Made by a program: the position numbers and the translations under genes. The notes beneath the pieces were generated by a model. That model did no database searches and was not told the DNA's origin. It saw nothing but the letters and a program-made list of their open reading frames with translations. Below are positions 1-25,216 of a DNA stretch of 64,000 nt, piece after piece (the first letter of the stretch is position 1; every line of letters starts with the position of its first letter). This DNA is from Doris montereyensis (lineage: Eukaryota; Mollusca; Gastropoda; Nudibranchia; Dorididae): NCBI GenBank assembly GCA_037039925.1, contig JAXRKP010000114.1, positions 343,425 through 407,424 of the forward strand, written 5' to 3'.

Positions 1-235
1 TGACCTTGGTTAATCAATGTTTGATTTTAATGGGAATGGGTTTAATTTGATTTTTGAAGTCTTTCTTGCTACTGCTTAGTTTAACATCTGTTGGCATTTT
101 GTTCTAGTCTTATTATTTTAGTGTTAGCGTAAAATGAGTAGAGAGGACAACCAATGTTTTAAGATGGGACTATATATATATATATATATGTATATATATG
201 TATGGCAGCCTCATCTAATTGTTCTTGTATTGACT

Positions 236-1694
236 TCAAGCTGATCGATAAACATTGGGCAATTTAAGTAGTAGAGCTGATCTACTAAGATAAACATTGG
301 GCCATTTATAGTAGTAGAACTGCTCTAATAAGATAAACATTGGGCCATTTATAGTAGTAGAGCTGCTCTATTAAGATATAAATTGGGCCATTTATAGTAG
401 TAGAGCTGATCTTATAAGATAAACATTGGGCCATTTATAGCAGTAGAGCTGTCTAATAAGATAAACATTGGGCCACTTATAGCAGTAGAGCTGATCTAAT
501 AAGATAAACATTGGGCCATTTATAGCAGTAGGGCTGATCTAATAAGATAAACATTGGGCCATTTATAGTAGTAGAGCTGTCTAGTAAGATAAACGTTGGG
601 CCATTTATAGCAGTAGAGCTGATCTAATAAGATAAACATTGGACCATTTATAATAGTAGAGCTGATCTAATAGGATAAACATTGGGCCATTTATAGTAAT
701 AGAGCTGATCTAATAAGATAAACATTGGGCCATTTATAGCAGTAGGGCTGATCTAATAAGATAAACATTGGACCATTTATAATAGTAGAGCTGATCTAAT
801 AGGATAAACATTGGGCCATTTATAGTAATAGAGCTGATCTAATAAGATAAACATTGGGCCATTTATAATAGTAGAGCTGATCTAATAGTATAAACATTGT
901 GCCATTTATAATAGTAGGGCTGATCTAATAGTATAAACATTGTGCCATTTATAATAGTAGGGCTGATCTAATAGTATAAACATTGGACCATTTATAATAG
1001 TAGGACTGATCTAATAGTATAAACATTGGACCATTTATAATAGTAGAGCTGATCTAATAGTATAAACATTGGACCATTTATAATAGTAGAGCTGATCTAA
1101 TAGGATAAACATTGGGCCATTTATAGTAATAGAGCTGATCTAATAAGATAAACATTGGGCCATTTACAGTAGTAGAGCTGATCTAATAAGATAAACATTG
1201 GGCCATTTATAATAGTAGGGCTGATCTAATAGTATAAACATTGTGCCATTTATAATAGTAGGACTGATCTAAAAAGATAAACATTGTGCCATTTATAATA
1301 GTAGGGCTGATCTAATGGTATAAACATTGGGCCATTTACAGTAGTAGAGCTGATCTAATAGTATAAACATTGTGCCATTTATAATAGTAGGACTGATCTA
1401 AAAAGATAAACATTGTGCCATTTATAATAGTAGGGCTGATCTAATAGTATAAACATTGTGCCATTTATAATAGTAGGACTGATCTAAAAAGATAAACATT
1501 GTGCCATTTATAATAGTAGGACTGATCTAATGGTATAAACATTGGGCCATTTACAGTAGTAGGGCTGATCTAATAGTATAAACATTGGGCCATTCACAGT
1601 AGTAGGGCTGATCTAATAGTACAAACATTGGGCCATTTACAGTAGTAGGGCCGATCTAATAGGATAAACATTGGACAATCTACAGTAGTAGGGC
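236..1694. repeat. Minisatellite, about 43-bp unit, about 33 copies
   Basis: Head-to-tail copies of a unit containing gataaacattgggcc, then atttatagtagtag, then gctgatctaata. Copies differ by point changes (ggg/gga/gtg after cattg; aagata/agtata/aggata before aacatt), and similar variants cluster together, as expected from local duplication. No open reading frame runs through it. It lies in an intron upstream of the phosphatase exon at 2174. Confidence 0.95.
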
Positions 1695-1779
1695 CATACA
1701 GCTTTGAAGAATATATGTCCTTTGTTCCTGGCTCTATGTTCTTTAAAAGGTATCTATTATAATTGATTGTGTGAGGTTG

Positions 1780-2060
1780 GGTGGCACTACCTAAAGGTCC
1801 TTCTTCTTTCCTTTCCCTCTTTTGTATCTTTCATCTTGTGTGGGCAAGTGGAGGGTGTTTGTGGTAGATCTTATTTCTTTCCTTTCATTTTTTCACATAT
1901 CTTTCATCTTGCTATTTCCTCGTAATTCACTTTGAGATCACCACATTTCGTGGACAGGGTAAATTTAAATGAAATAAAAATTATTTCATCTTGTCGTTTC
2001 CTGTTAATTCACCCTGAGATCACCGCATGTGACGGATAGAGTGAACTTCAATGGAGCAAA
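1780..2060 (+). repeat. Dispersed SINE-like repeat, pyrimidine-rich (copy 1)
   Basis: A stretch with ttcttctttcctttcc, tttcatcttg and ttaattcaccctgagatcac, ending in an A-rich segment. Related copies occur near 2690-2800, 20990-21090 and 38330-38480, so this is an interspersed repeat. The family is not recognised by name. The second half of this copy contains two tandem versions of the 'ttcacyytgagatcaccrca' segment. Confidence 0.6.
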
Positions 2061-2173
2061 AATTGTGATTAATTCATGATGATTTTGAAATTTCCTTTTG
2101 TGTGTGCTTGTAAACTGCGATTATATGCATGTGATATTGTCTTTCTTGCTTTCTCTCCTTTTCATTTCTACAG

Positions 2174-15672
<13,499 letters not shown>

Positions 15673-16430
15673 TCTGTTCAAGAACTTGAAGACCAATGGA
15701 CATTAATTTTATGTATTGTATAAACATTCCATGCTTTTATTGTCATCTTAAAATGCAATTTTCCATTCAGCCTATTGTTAAAAAAGAAAAATCTTTGTGT
15801 CCACGAACAATACATTCATCTAGGCTTCAACAGCCTGCCTGCCAGTTAGATTAAAAACCCACTTAATTGTGCCTTGACCACGTTTGCATGAGGATGTTAC
15901 TCAGATGAAAAGTGAAGCGAAACCAAAGGACGCCACCATTATATCTTGCGGTTCAACATTTGTTACTACTCAGGGTATTGTAATATGCAGCCAATTAAGA
16001 TTTTGATGATAGTTTTCTCACATTGAACATTGTCTCTTGTTTGAATCTGTACTAAAATGTTCAATGAATCATATAACCGATGTACGAATGGGCAATGCCA
16101 ACTAAAAAGTCAATGCATTCATGGGACAATTCACAAATTCTTAGGAACTGTTACTAGTGTTAGGTAATTAAACTATAAAGAGAATACTATCAAAATCCAG
16201 TACACAAAAAGCTCTCGTAGATATAATGTCGAAATACCCGAAGGCAAAATTGTATGTGTGAAAGAAGTCATAAAACTTAATTGCAGTACTAGTCACTACT
16301 ATGAAAGTGTTTGGCATTAACATTCTCATATTACCTTTGATGAAATATGGACATTGTATTGAGACAAGATTCTGTGATGAGGAAATGAATAGTATAATGT
16401 GTTTACCCAATAAATCTTGTTAACAAAATA
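15673..16430 (+). other. Probable 3' UTR of the phosphatase gene
   Basis: Non-coding, AT-rich sequence following the TAA and running to an AATAAA at 16409-16414. No open frame or repeat is recognised in it. The extent is inferred from the signal alone. Confidence 0.5.
16409..16414 (+). terminator. Candidate polyadenylation signal AATAAA of the phosphatase gene
   Basis: aataaa, followed by tcttgttaaca and a T-rich stretch (ttattttctttttg) that could serve as the downstream element. Confidence 0.5.
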
Positions 16431-16464
16431 TCTCAAATTATTTTCTTTTTGTTTTCTCAATCCT

Positions 16465-16716
16465 GATACCAGCAATTTATCCCAGTGGTATAGAGTATAA
16501 GTATAAGCATGTTACACCGTAGGTGATACCAGCAATTTATCCCAGTGGTATAGAGTATAAGCATGTTACACCGTGGGTGATACCAGCAATTTATCCCAGT
16601 GGTATAGAGTATAAGCATGTTACACCGTGGGTGATACCAGTAGGGTGATACCAACAATACCAACAATTTATCCCAGTGGTATAGAGTATAAGCATATTAC
16701 ACCGTGGGTGATACAA
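16465..16716. repeat. Minisatellite, 54-60-bp unit, about 4.5 copies
   Basis: Units contain gataccagcaatttatccc, agtggtatagagtataagca and tgttacaccgtgggt. The fourth copy has an extra partial segment (taccagtagggtgatacc). It lies just beyond the presumed poly(A) site. Confidence 0.93.
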
Positions 16717-17160
16717 AGTACGATTGTTAGATTGAACCCTTTTCAAGACTGAGGCTAAACAGGTAGGCGTGAATGACATTATTCCAACTATTTCATTATT
16801 AAACATGTTTAAAATGGTGGCTTATGTCAATGAAAATTTTACTCAAAGATAGGAAAAACAACGAAATTTTCATAAATTAAACGTCACTTGTGGCTTGTGG
16901 TAGAAAATTTCTTTTAGATGAAAACGATTTTGGGATCATTTAGAGCCTGCATGCAAAATATACTTGCTTTCAGTAGCCTGACAATAGAGCCTTTGACAAA
17001 CACAGAATTACGGACTCAGAAAATTGTATATATAGATATTAATCGCTTTACTTGGCTGTAACAGACAGGACTTTATGAACATCGATGATGATTAAAATTT
17101 ACATTTTATGTCTGGTACGTTCTTTACTACCTGAACCTTAACATATAAAAGCTATGCTTG
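16717..17160. other. Intergenic sequence, nothing recognised
   Basis: AT-rich, with stops in every frame; no repeat or motif identified. Confidence 0.5.
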
Positions 17161-17184
17161 AGCCCTAACGCCAATTATATCGGA

Positions 17185-17730
17185 GTTAGATTTCCTTTAA
17201 CTTACTTGACTTTGGGCCTTCCACTATTGAGGTCATCAGACTTTGCAGCCTCGGCTGTTTTCTTGATTTTCCTGGTGAAAGCAAATCATTCTCTTCTATC
17301 CATTGCAATTTCTCTAAGTATTTCCAGATCGTTGGTTGATGTTAATTTAATTCCACTGCTTTTTGTTCTTTTTAAATCGTTATTCATGGTGACTTGGAAG
17401 GTAGTCGGAGGTCGGCGTCCTTTTTGTGTTTTGTAATTTTTTGTGTGAAGTAAATTGCCATTGCTTTGTTCGTGGGAATGTTGGGTCTCTTCCTAAGATG
17501 TGTCCAATTAATCTCCACTTTGCCTCTAGAATTTGGATTAATTGTGGGATTTCCTGGCATTTTTTGTGTAAGGATTCATTTGAAATTTTGGGTGGATAGT
17601 ATATGCCCAGCTGCTTTCTGTGAAATGCGTATTTTCCCTTTGTTGAAGGAAATGAAACATAACAATACATACAGGACGGAAGTTGCGCTCTTCCTTTATA
17701 GAAATTAACTAAAATTAATCTCATCATTTC
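17185..17730 (-). mobile_element. LINE 3' fragment (ORF2 C-terminus), minus strand
   Basis: On the minus strand: 'KCQEIPQLIQILEAKWRLIG', 'HILGRDPTFPRTKQW', then a shifted frame with 'VTMNNDLKRTKSSGIKLTST' and 'LREIAMDRREWFAFTRKI', ending in a stop. This is the zinc-knuckle/GH[IV]LR tail common in non-LTR retrotransposon polyproteins. Frames are broken in two places. Confidence 0.7.
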
Positions 17731-18289
17731 CTGGTCTGTGAATTTTGTTTAAATGATAAAAATCCCAAGGCTGAGCAATCAAGAGTGAATCCTAGATCTA
17801 AGGTTGAGACAGTTGATATAACACCACATTATAATATAGTCATGTTCATTTTGTTAAAATATTTTGTCATTATTGTTATTTTGTTGTGCTCCAATAAATA
17901 TGACTTTTCTTTTTGCTTATTTTCTGCATATATTTAAACATGGCTGTGATTGATTGATTGGTTGGTTGGTTTAATCCTGTCCACCATAGGTGGGGACCTC
18001 AGTTTGGACTGAGTCTCATAATGTGATGATACGTTGTATGTATTCTTTGATTGATAAAAAATATATTATCCCTATATTGTAGTATATACACATTATAGCA
18101 GGGATTCCCAACCTTTTCTATGCCCATATTCCCTTTTAAAAAAATGTATTATATGTTCTCGCACTCCCTAAAAGGGGAATATGTTTTGTTTTTAGGAGGG
18201 TTTTTTGGTGGTTTTTTTATTTTTGTTGTTGTTTTGGAGGTTTTTTTGTGCTAAATTACCATTTCCTAAGTTTCACACTCCTTTAAGGT

Positions 18290-18420
18290 CATCCTTGCAA
18301 CCGCAGACAGAAGCAAATTCAAAGAGATAGACAGAGAACTATAATAGGCATCAGGACGTAAGCTTGAACTAGTGACTTCTGCATCGCCAAGTATCGCCTC
18401 ACCGTATAACAATGGGAAAA
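18290..18420 (-). repeat. SINE family 3, degenerate copy
   Basis: The minus strand reads a gaggcgatacttggc segment and a B-box-like segment agttcaagcttac in the same order as the better copies at 26170 and 45812. Confidence 0.5.
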
Positions 18421-19349
18421 CATATCACAAACCATTACATTTCTTAATGAAGAGTTTCATCGTCAAGATTTTTCATCTAAACCCAGTCACGAGTAGCAGC
18501 AATACTCACTGGCAGTTTTTGTCAAGCATAAAATGTTATGTGATGCAAGAATGAGACACGTTTGTTTATTCATTGCAAGTATTTTTTTTTTTCATTTTAA
18601 CAAATGACCAATAAACAAATTCTGACCTAGATCGGACTGCCATTGAACCGAGGGAAATGCTTGAGAAGGCTCTGAGGTACGTTATAGTCCAATCCAAGTC
18701 AAAATTTGTTTTATTACACCCTTCTCATCATGAACTTTAATTAACTGAAAAATAAGACCAAAACAGAACAATAAGATCGAAATAAGACGTTGTTTAAAGA
18801 GATTATTATTTGTCTCAAATTGAGCAACCATTTTCTTTTGGTGAAGAGAGAGAGAGAAATCAATAAGCCGTGTCAAACCAATCAGCTAGATCTAGTTCAA
18901 TGTCAAGGTAAGCGGGCTGGTGATAGAGGTCACGTACACCCCTTGTCACCATTAACTTTATTTAACAGAACAATCAAATCAAAACAAGACATTATTTAAA
19001 AAGAGTATTGTTTGTTGTCTCAAATTACACAACTATTTTCTTTTTGCTGAAGGAAGAAAACTCAATGTGAAACTAATCAGTTAGATCTTGTTCAAAGTCA
19101 AGGTTAGCGGGCGGGTTATAGAAAAATCATTGGCCCCGTTTTTCCTCTTTGACACGACTAATGGGGTGTAAATATACTTTTTAAAACTTTACAGCATCCA
19201 TGTTATGGTCGTGGGATGCATTTTTTAATCATTTACCTTGTTTATATATACGTAGTTATGAAGTTAATGCGTGTGTAACATTATCATCAGTTTACATCCA
19301 GGTCTTTGAAATAAGTTTATCTAGCTGTTTTGCTCCAAAGCTTGGCGTT

Positions 19350-19585
19350 AACATATCATAGCCTATCATGTCAACACTTTTTACCCCCATTCCTTGCCCT
19401 GTACAAAGCCAAGGGTTTTTTTATATGCACAAAGTGTTATGATCTGTACATGGAACCTCCTTTTTATAGTTTGTCTCCGATGGGACAATGTTTTACTTTA
19501 AAAAACCTGAGAAATGTTTTGAACCTGTTGGACATGAACCCATCACCTTGCGGTTGAGAGGCTGACACCTTGCCTGTGAACTTTT
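19350..19585 (-). repeat. SINE family 2, degenerate copy
   Basis: On the minus strand, caaggtgtcagcctctcaac and gatgggttcatgtcc match the tRNA-like head of family 2 (31944, 39705, 56056), followed by a poorly conserved body containing ggaggttccatgtacag. Confidence 0.6.
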
Positions 19586-20747
19586 ATTTTGATATAAAAT
19601 GTTAAGATTTGCTTTGCTCACATTAGGACTTGTTGATATCGCCTTCTTTTACATTTTAGCAATTTATTATAAATATCATCGTTTTAAACGACCATAAGTG
19701 ACAACTTCACCTTGAAAACAGAACAAACTTGTGTGTGGAGTTGTAATTTATTTTCGTTGATCACTTTTAACTTCATTTCACTGTGGCTCCTCTATGTTAT
19801 ATAATTGCTTTGTTTGCTGTAAGTTTATTCTTCTTAAGAGGGTTTTCATGCTTGTTTTTGGGTTGGCTTTTGTTTTCTTATTGCATAATTGGAGCTGTTT
19901 GGAAGCGTTGTGGCAAAACCATGGTGTTTAAAGTTTTTGATTTAGAAAGTTACTCCACTCTGCTTTTCCTACTTGACTCAGGTGGTAATGAATACCCAGC
20001 TATAGGTAGAAAAGGATATTGTCAGTGTGTTGGTATGAAGTGCCCAACATAATGCTGTACTGCTTGCTTCTCAAGAAGTTTATAACGTGACTTTGAATGA
20101 AATGGCCTCCTGACGGATATACGATGTACAGTCGGTATACCTGCAATTGTGTGGAGGTATGGACTAAAAATCTATCTCTATCTTTTGATTTCCTGGACAA
20201 CAATTTATTAATGATAAATATTACACTCACATCAAGTCTTTCAAATATAAAACAAATGTTATTCATGTGTTCTCTACTTTATTACATTGGGGGGAGGGAT
20301 GTGATGTTTAACATTATCACTTACTGTTATGAAGTATATATATTATTATTATTACTGTATCAATCTGCTAGAATTTGAATTAGTATTAACCACATGTACA
20401 TTACTGTAGAGGCATTGTAGTGTTGTGTGTTTGTAATCACGACAATACTGCTTCAAAACCCATGGCCGGCCTAGCTGTTTTTTTCACAATGTTGTACTGT
20501 TTGGAAAGGTACTTAACTGTGCTTTCCTCACTTGACGTAACCAGTGAGCCTGCCCTTGTACAAGGACACAGACTATAAATCCATATTTATCTTTCTGTTT
20601 TTACTGTGATTGTCTACTCTTTTGTGTGTATTATCATATTTGTAATGAATAAACAGTTCACATTTTGAATTTAAAGACTTTTTTCCATGTCTGAAATCCT
20701 TGTAAAAAGGCTTAACTATTTGAGGAAGTAGAGAAATCTTTCGTGAG

Positions 20748-20915
20748 CTCACATCACATACAAGGGACTTCCCCTTTCTTGATCTCATGTCTCATACAAT
20801 TGACCTCCCCTTTCTTGATCTCATGTCTCATACTAGTGACCTCCCCTTTCTTGATCTCATGTCTCATACAAGTGACCTCCCCTTTCTTGACCTCATGTCT
20901 CATACAAGTGAACCC
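20748..20915. repeat. Minisatellite, 36-bp unit, about 4.5 copies
   Basis: Units contain tgacctcccctttcttg, then atctcatgtctcatac. The length is a multiple of three, so several frames stay open across it. Confidence 0.93.
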
Positions 20916-21287
20916 CACTACCCACCTTATCTCATTGTCTGTCTGTCTCTCCCTCTTTCTCTCTTTCTCTGTCTGTTTTTGTCTCTCTCCCTTGTAGGCG
21001 TTTGGCAGACATTACTAGTGGGTCCTACTTCTTTCCTTTCGTCTTTTCACGCATCTTGCTTTTCTTTTTAGACGGATGTTGAGGGTACGATGAACGGCCA
21101 GGAAGACAAACGAATTTTCACATTTTAAATGAAGCTGAAACCAAAAGAACTCTAACCTGACTAACCATGAACATCATGAAAAGGCGGTCAAAATGCTTTG
21201 GACACCTATTGAGGATGAGACGGATTAGAACATCATCAGCTAGTCTGGTAAAGTAACACGAGGGAAATGGAAGAAAGAAGTCCCTGA

Positions 21288-21324
21288 TGACAACTACTAC
21301 TACTATTACTACTACTATTACTAT

Positions 21325-21372
<48 letters not shown>

Positions 21373-21407
21373 TACTACTACTACTACTACTTCCACTACT
21401 ACAACTG

Positions 21408-21441
<34 letters not shown>

Positions 21442-21455
21442 CACTACTACAACTG

Positions 21456-21494
<39 letters not shown>

Positions 21495-21706
21495 TTAACA
21501 TTACTAATACTACTACTACTGCTACAACTGATACTACTACAACTACTAACCTACAACTACTACTAATACAGCTACTACTATTACTATTACTACTACAGCT
21601 GCTTCTACTACTTCTACTACAACTACTACTACTACAGCTACTACTACTACTATTACTACTACAGCTGTTTCTACTACTTCTACTACTATTAATATTACTA
21701 CCACTG

Positions 21707-21754
<48 letters not shown>

Positions 21755-21755
21755 T

Positions 21756-21788
<33 letters not shown>

Positions 21789-21835
21789 CACTATTACTAC
21801 TATTACTGTTACTACTACCACTAATACTCCTACAA
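21288..21835. repeat. (CTA)n trinucleotide array with variants, about 550 bp
   Basis: Mainly cta/act triplets with interspersed tct, att, cag and aac triplets (ctgctactac, acaactgcta). Long open frames on both strands reflect the triplet period and are not genes. It may be the expanded tail of a retroelement. Confidence 0.95.
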
Positions 21836-21999
21836 AAAAAAGCCAAACAAGAAGAGAGGAAAGCAGAACAAAATTGGAACAAGACCCGACTGACTGTTCA
21901 TGAAATGTAATACATATAGAAAGAAAGAAAAAAGTGTAAATATGATACATGATGAGAGAAAGCGATACATAAATAACAATCGTCGAAAGAATGTTTTAG

Positions 22000-22475
22000 A
22001 ATATTTATTATTAACCTTATAGGAAGGACTAAGGGTCAGGAATTACCAACCATTTATGATCTCAAGTATGTGTCAACTACTTCCAACAACGTCTTTGTTG
22101 AAAAGGTTGAAACAATAAAGAAAAAGTTAGACCAGGGCTCCTTTGAACCTTAACTTTGTCAACACACTGGACCAACTTTAATTGACCTTAGACCTGCCTC
22201 ACAAGAGGAAGTCGAAAAAGCCATTTTATATTCACCGCAAACTTCATGTGAGCTTGTTGATTCACTTCCCTTTGATTGAATGTCTTGATTTTTTTTACCT
22301 CTGATAACATCGTATTTAATTCTTGTGAAAGGATATGTCCCTCAACTCTTTAAAGAAGCTCTTGTTAACACCATGTTGAAGAAGCCAGCCCTCGATCATA
22401 TTAATCTTAATAATTTCATCAGACATGTCTCCAACTTTCCATTTCTTTCTAAAATTCTCAACCAAATTTAAGAAC
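22000..22475 (+). mobile_element. CR1/L2-type LINE fragment, plus strand
   Basis: Frames read 'VEKVETIKKKLDQGS', 'LIDLRPASQEEVEKAILYSP', 'VLVKGYVPQLFKEALVNTML' and 'KKPALDHINLNNFIRHVSNF', then PFLSKILNQI before a stop. These correspond to the pre-RT linker and the fingers of a CR1/L2-type reverse transcriptase. Frameshifts separate the blocks. Confidence 0.75.
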
Positions 22476-22479
22476 ATAG

Positions 22480-22960
22480 TACAGTCGAGCGTATATCCAA
22501 GTGAGTGTGTTGGTGAGTTGATGCTTTGGTGTACTTGGTGATTGGTGAGTAAAGTTGCCATGTGTCCTGTGTTAGCGTCGTTTTGTTCGTCAAAGTGGAT
22601 ATTAAAGTCACCAAGATGGGCGAAGCGATTTGATGCCGTTGTGGTGTTGTCGATGAGGTCGGCGTACTCTTCTAAAAACAATGTTTGTGTTATTTTATTG
22701 GATGTGGAGGGAGGGGTGATAAATACACACAAAAGTTGTATTAAACGCGACCACTTTTAAAATTTCAAAAGAGCTGAAGGTGTGCGTCTGTTCTTGGATT
22801 TTGATGGTACGTGTGTTTTCCTTGTAAATAAGGCAAATGCCTCCGCCACGTCCGTGACCTCTCGGGCCGGTTGTGATGTTTGTAACTGCATGGGGTCACG
22901 CCTTGCATAATTACCTCATTGCCATCATCAAATAAGCTTAAGTCAAACAATGACCAAACT
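22480..22960 (-). mobile_element. L2/CR1-type endonuclease fragment, minus strand
   Basis: On the minus strand: 'VITPCSYKHHNRPERSR...GICLIYKENT', 'CVFITPPSTSNKITQTLFLE', 'HLGDFNIHFDEQNDANT', 'HQVHQSINSPTHSLGYTLDC'. GDFNIHFD and the PTH..G.TLD segment are the endonuclease motifs. It is head-to-head with the plus-strand RT fragment ending at about 22475. Confidence 0.78.
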
Positions 22961-23344
22961 GAGATTATGATAATTTGAACAAAATCCGATGTCCAAAAGA
23001 TGAATATGACATCAATAAATGTGTATGGTTATGAATTGGATATAAAAACTAATGTAAAAAATCTATGAATAATCATTGACTGGAATCTTACCCTATCCCA
23101 ACATACATCCCATCTGGTCAAAATTTCATTTTTAGAATTACGAAGAAGAATCTCATTTCAGGAAAGAAAAAAAAATTCCCTATTATACATGTAGCACATA
23201 TTGGCATTAACAACAACGATGACAATGAGGCAATCAGAAAAAGCCATAAGTCACATGGACTGATCCTGATACATCAATCACCATTTCATGTTGATGTAAG
23301 CCACATGAGTTGTCACTACAATTTTTTGTTTGTTTGTTTATTTG

Positions 23345-24040
23345 ACAATCCGGGAGTGACCTGGTGCTTGCACCTATATGGGGATTAGACAGTCCCGCCC
23401 TCCATAAGTCTCCTGCTGCCTTGCAGGAGGGTCTTGGCTAAGCTAACAAAAGGCCAAAAGGAGCTAACCCTGACAGAAAATAACAAACAAGGCCGACCAA
23501 GGTGACAGCCCTACCCCCTACCTAGGGTACAGTGGGCTTATCAAATGTTTACATAAAACTAAATGATTCAGATACACAAAGAATTGATATCCGGGTTGAA
23601 CTTCCGAAGACGATCCTGGAAATGAATAAATGGAAATGAGTTAGAATTAGATGAAGAATTTGAAAAATTCAAAGTAGATATGTTGACCATCACAGAAGCA
23701 AAGAAAAAGACAAGGACTAGAATACATAGGACCAAATCCTACTTTAATCTTCTCAGAAGTACATGTCAAAGATAGAGCTAGAGCAGGAGTAGGCTTTTCA
23801 ATCTACAAAAGGCATGAAAAGCTACTATAAAGTTGGAAATTTATAAGCCCATGACTATAAGAGGAGTGATAGGTAAAGAAGGAGATGCAACAGCCTCTTA
23901 AAATGGAGAGAGACTAATAGACTTTTGTCTAAAAATAGCATGAAAATAGCCAACACCTTTGTTCTATATAAAGATAGCCACAAACATACAAGAGTAAATG
24001 AATACAGAAGTGAAAAGTCAATTATAGACTACATAATAAA
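23345..24040 (+). mobile_element. LINE-B, 5' leader and endonuclease
   Basis: Same family as LINE-A. The leader contains gcttgcacctatatgg, ctgctgccttgcag, ctacctagggtacagtgggc. An endonuclease frame then reads 'LNKWKELELDEEFEKFKVDM', 'LTITEAKKK', 'YIGPNPTLIFSEVHVKDRAR', 'AGVGFSIYKRHEK', and ends with 'ERLIDFCLKNSMKIANTFVL' and 'NEYRSEKSIIDYIINS'. The element is interrupted at about 24040 by a Tc1 remnant and resumes near 26350. Confidence 0.8.
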
Positions 24041-24900
24041 CTCGCGGACAAAAGAATGTAAATACTTCTATTTTCGTAAGTTGCAAGCAAAGTACCGAAT
24101 GAATCATAATAAAATTATACGTAGATCTAATTATATTTCATTCATTTTGCTATTCGTGTATGAAATTGCATTGCTTTACGTCTTGTCAAAGTTGAGAAAA
24201 CGGTGTTTAATTGTATGCATCCCATTTTCAAAATTTGCACCGACTCGTCAATCATTAAATGTTGGTAGTACGTGTGTCTTCCACGTTGCTGGACACAGGC
24301 AAGACATCTCCGTCGCATACTTGTAATGAGACATGTGATTTGTCTTTGTGAAATGTTCTCTCCATTATTCATTTAATGCATCTGTGAGTGTCACAGCATG
24401 GTGACTCGGAAACTACTGTTTTCAGTATTCTAAACCGAGGCTCCAGAACGAATATGGGATTGATAAAGTAGAATGAGCGATGACGTTCTGTGAGTATGGA
24501 ACATTATGTGCTACTCTACTGTAGATTAGATTTATATAAAATGCGTCGAACAGCTCGAGCGCTGATGAATATTTCAAGATTTCCTTCAACCTCTTGAGCA
24601 GCTTGAGCAGCAACGCGTTTTCTATCACGTAAATAAGTTATCACTATTTGACGTTTTTGTCGCTCAAAAGTGACGCTTGGATGCCGTATTCTCGCAAGAT
24701 CTGCACCATTGCTATGCCTATTCCACCTTCTTCTCAGCTTTAAAATGGTTGTTGGACAGCATTTAAATTGTCTCGCTACAACTGTAACGCCAACTCCTAA
24801 GTCAAGCTTGCCAATAGCTCTACAGCGATCAGCAATAGAGAGACACGCCATGTTGTAAAAAAAAACAAAAAAAACAACGCAAATTTATTTTTAAAAATAA
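24041..24900 (-). mobile_element. Tc1/mariner-type transposon, internally deleted
   Basis: On the minus strand, 24851-24516 encodes a Tc1-type N-terminal helix-turn-helix pair: MACLSIADRCRAIGKLDLG, TTILKLRRRWNRHSNGADLA, IRHPSVTFERQKRQIVITYL and ISARAVRRILYKSNLQ. Further on, 'ITCLITSMRRRCLACVQQRG' matches the C-terminal end of Tc1 transposases. The catalytic DDE core between them is missing. The low-coordinate end begins near tcgcggacaaaag, a word also found at 47214. Confidence 0.82.
24516..24851 (-). pseudogene. Tc1-type transposase N-terminal fragment
   Basis: A 111-codon open stretch with an ATG and two DNA-binding helix-turn-helix motifs (residues about 5-50 and 62-108). Family members are about 340 residues. 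The frame stops immediately after RRILYKSNLQ, and all catalytic residues are absent, so it cannot transpose DNA. It could in principle still bind transposon ends. Confidence 0.8.
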
Positions 24901-24917
24901 CTTTTTATGAACAAGTA

Positions 24918-25216
24918 GCGTCGGTGGCCGAGCGGTTAGGCTGCCGGACTGGGGATCATGAGGTCCCGAGTTCGAATCCTCGCAAAGCCAGATCCGATGT
25001 TGTGTTCTTTTGGGAAAGACACTTAACGCGCATTCCCCCCCACTCTACCCAGGTGCAAGTGCAAATGAGTATAAGCACTAGCTTGGGAGAAAAATCCTAT
25101 GTCGGACTAGCGTTCTGGCCAGGAGGTGATAATTGTCACTTGTTCTGCTTCACACTATAGAAACCGGGATAAGCGTCGGCTCTATGGGCCTTAAGGGCCT
25201 TATAGGAACTTTTACT
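24918..25216 (+). repeat. tRNA-derived SINE, family 1 (best-preserved copy)
   Basis: Head gcgtcggtggccgagcggtt (A box) and cgagttcgaatcctcg (B box) are well conserved. They are followed by ttgggaaagacacttaacg, ctctacccaggtgc, gcactagcttgggag, ggaggtgataattgtcact and ctatgggccttaagggcc. The acceptor stem does not close, so this is a SINE and not a tRNA gene. Confidence 0.9.

Larger units (their letters stand above)
17731..20745. other. Intergenic repeat debris, no gene
   Basis: About 3 kb with stops in all frames. It includes a degenerate SINE family 3 copy (18290-18420) and a SINE family 2 copy (19350-19585), both minus strand. It also contains a roughly 200-bp direct duplication: the segment with aaataagaccaaaacagaac and aatcagctagatcttgttca near 18730-18920 is repeated, diverged, near 18940-19110. 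Several AATAAA words are present but cannot be tied to a transcript. Confidence 0.55.

Noticed and set aside
236..1694. CRISPR array
   Set aside because: There are no unique spacers; whole units are repeated with gradual variation, and the surrounding DNA is clearly eukaryotic.
21118..21910. Ser-, Val- or Thr/Leu-rich frames of 130-250 codons
   Set aside because: Trinucleotide CTA-type repeat read in different frames.
24918..24990. tRNA gene (Ser/Leu-like)
   Set aside because: A and B boxes are present, but the acceptor stem cannot close and the sequence continues into the conserved SINE body; related copies exist elsewhere.
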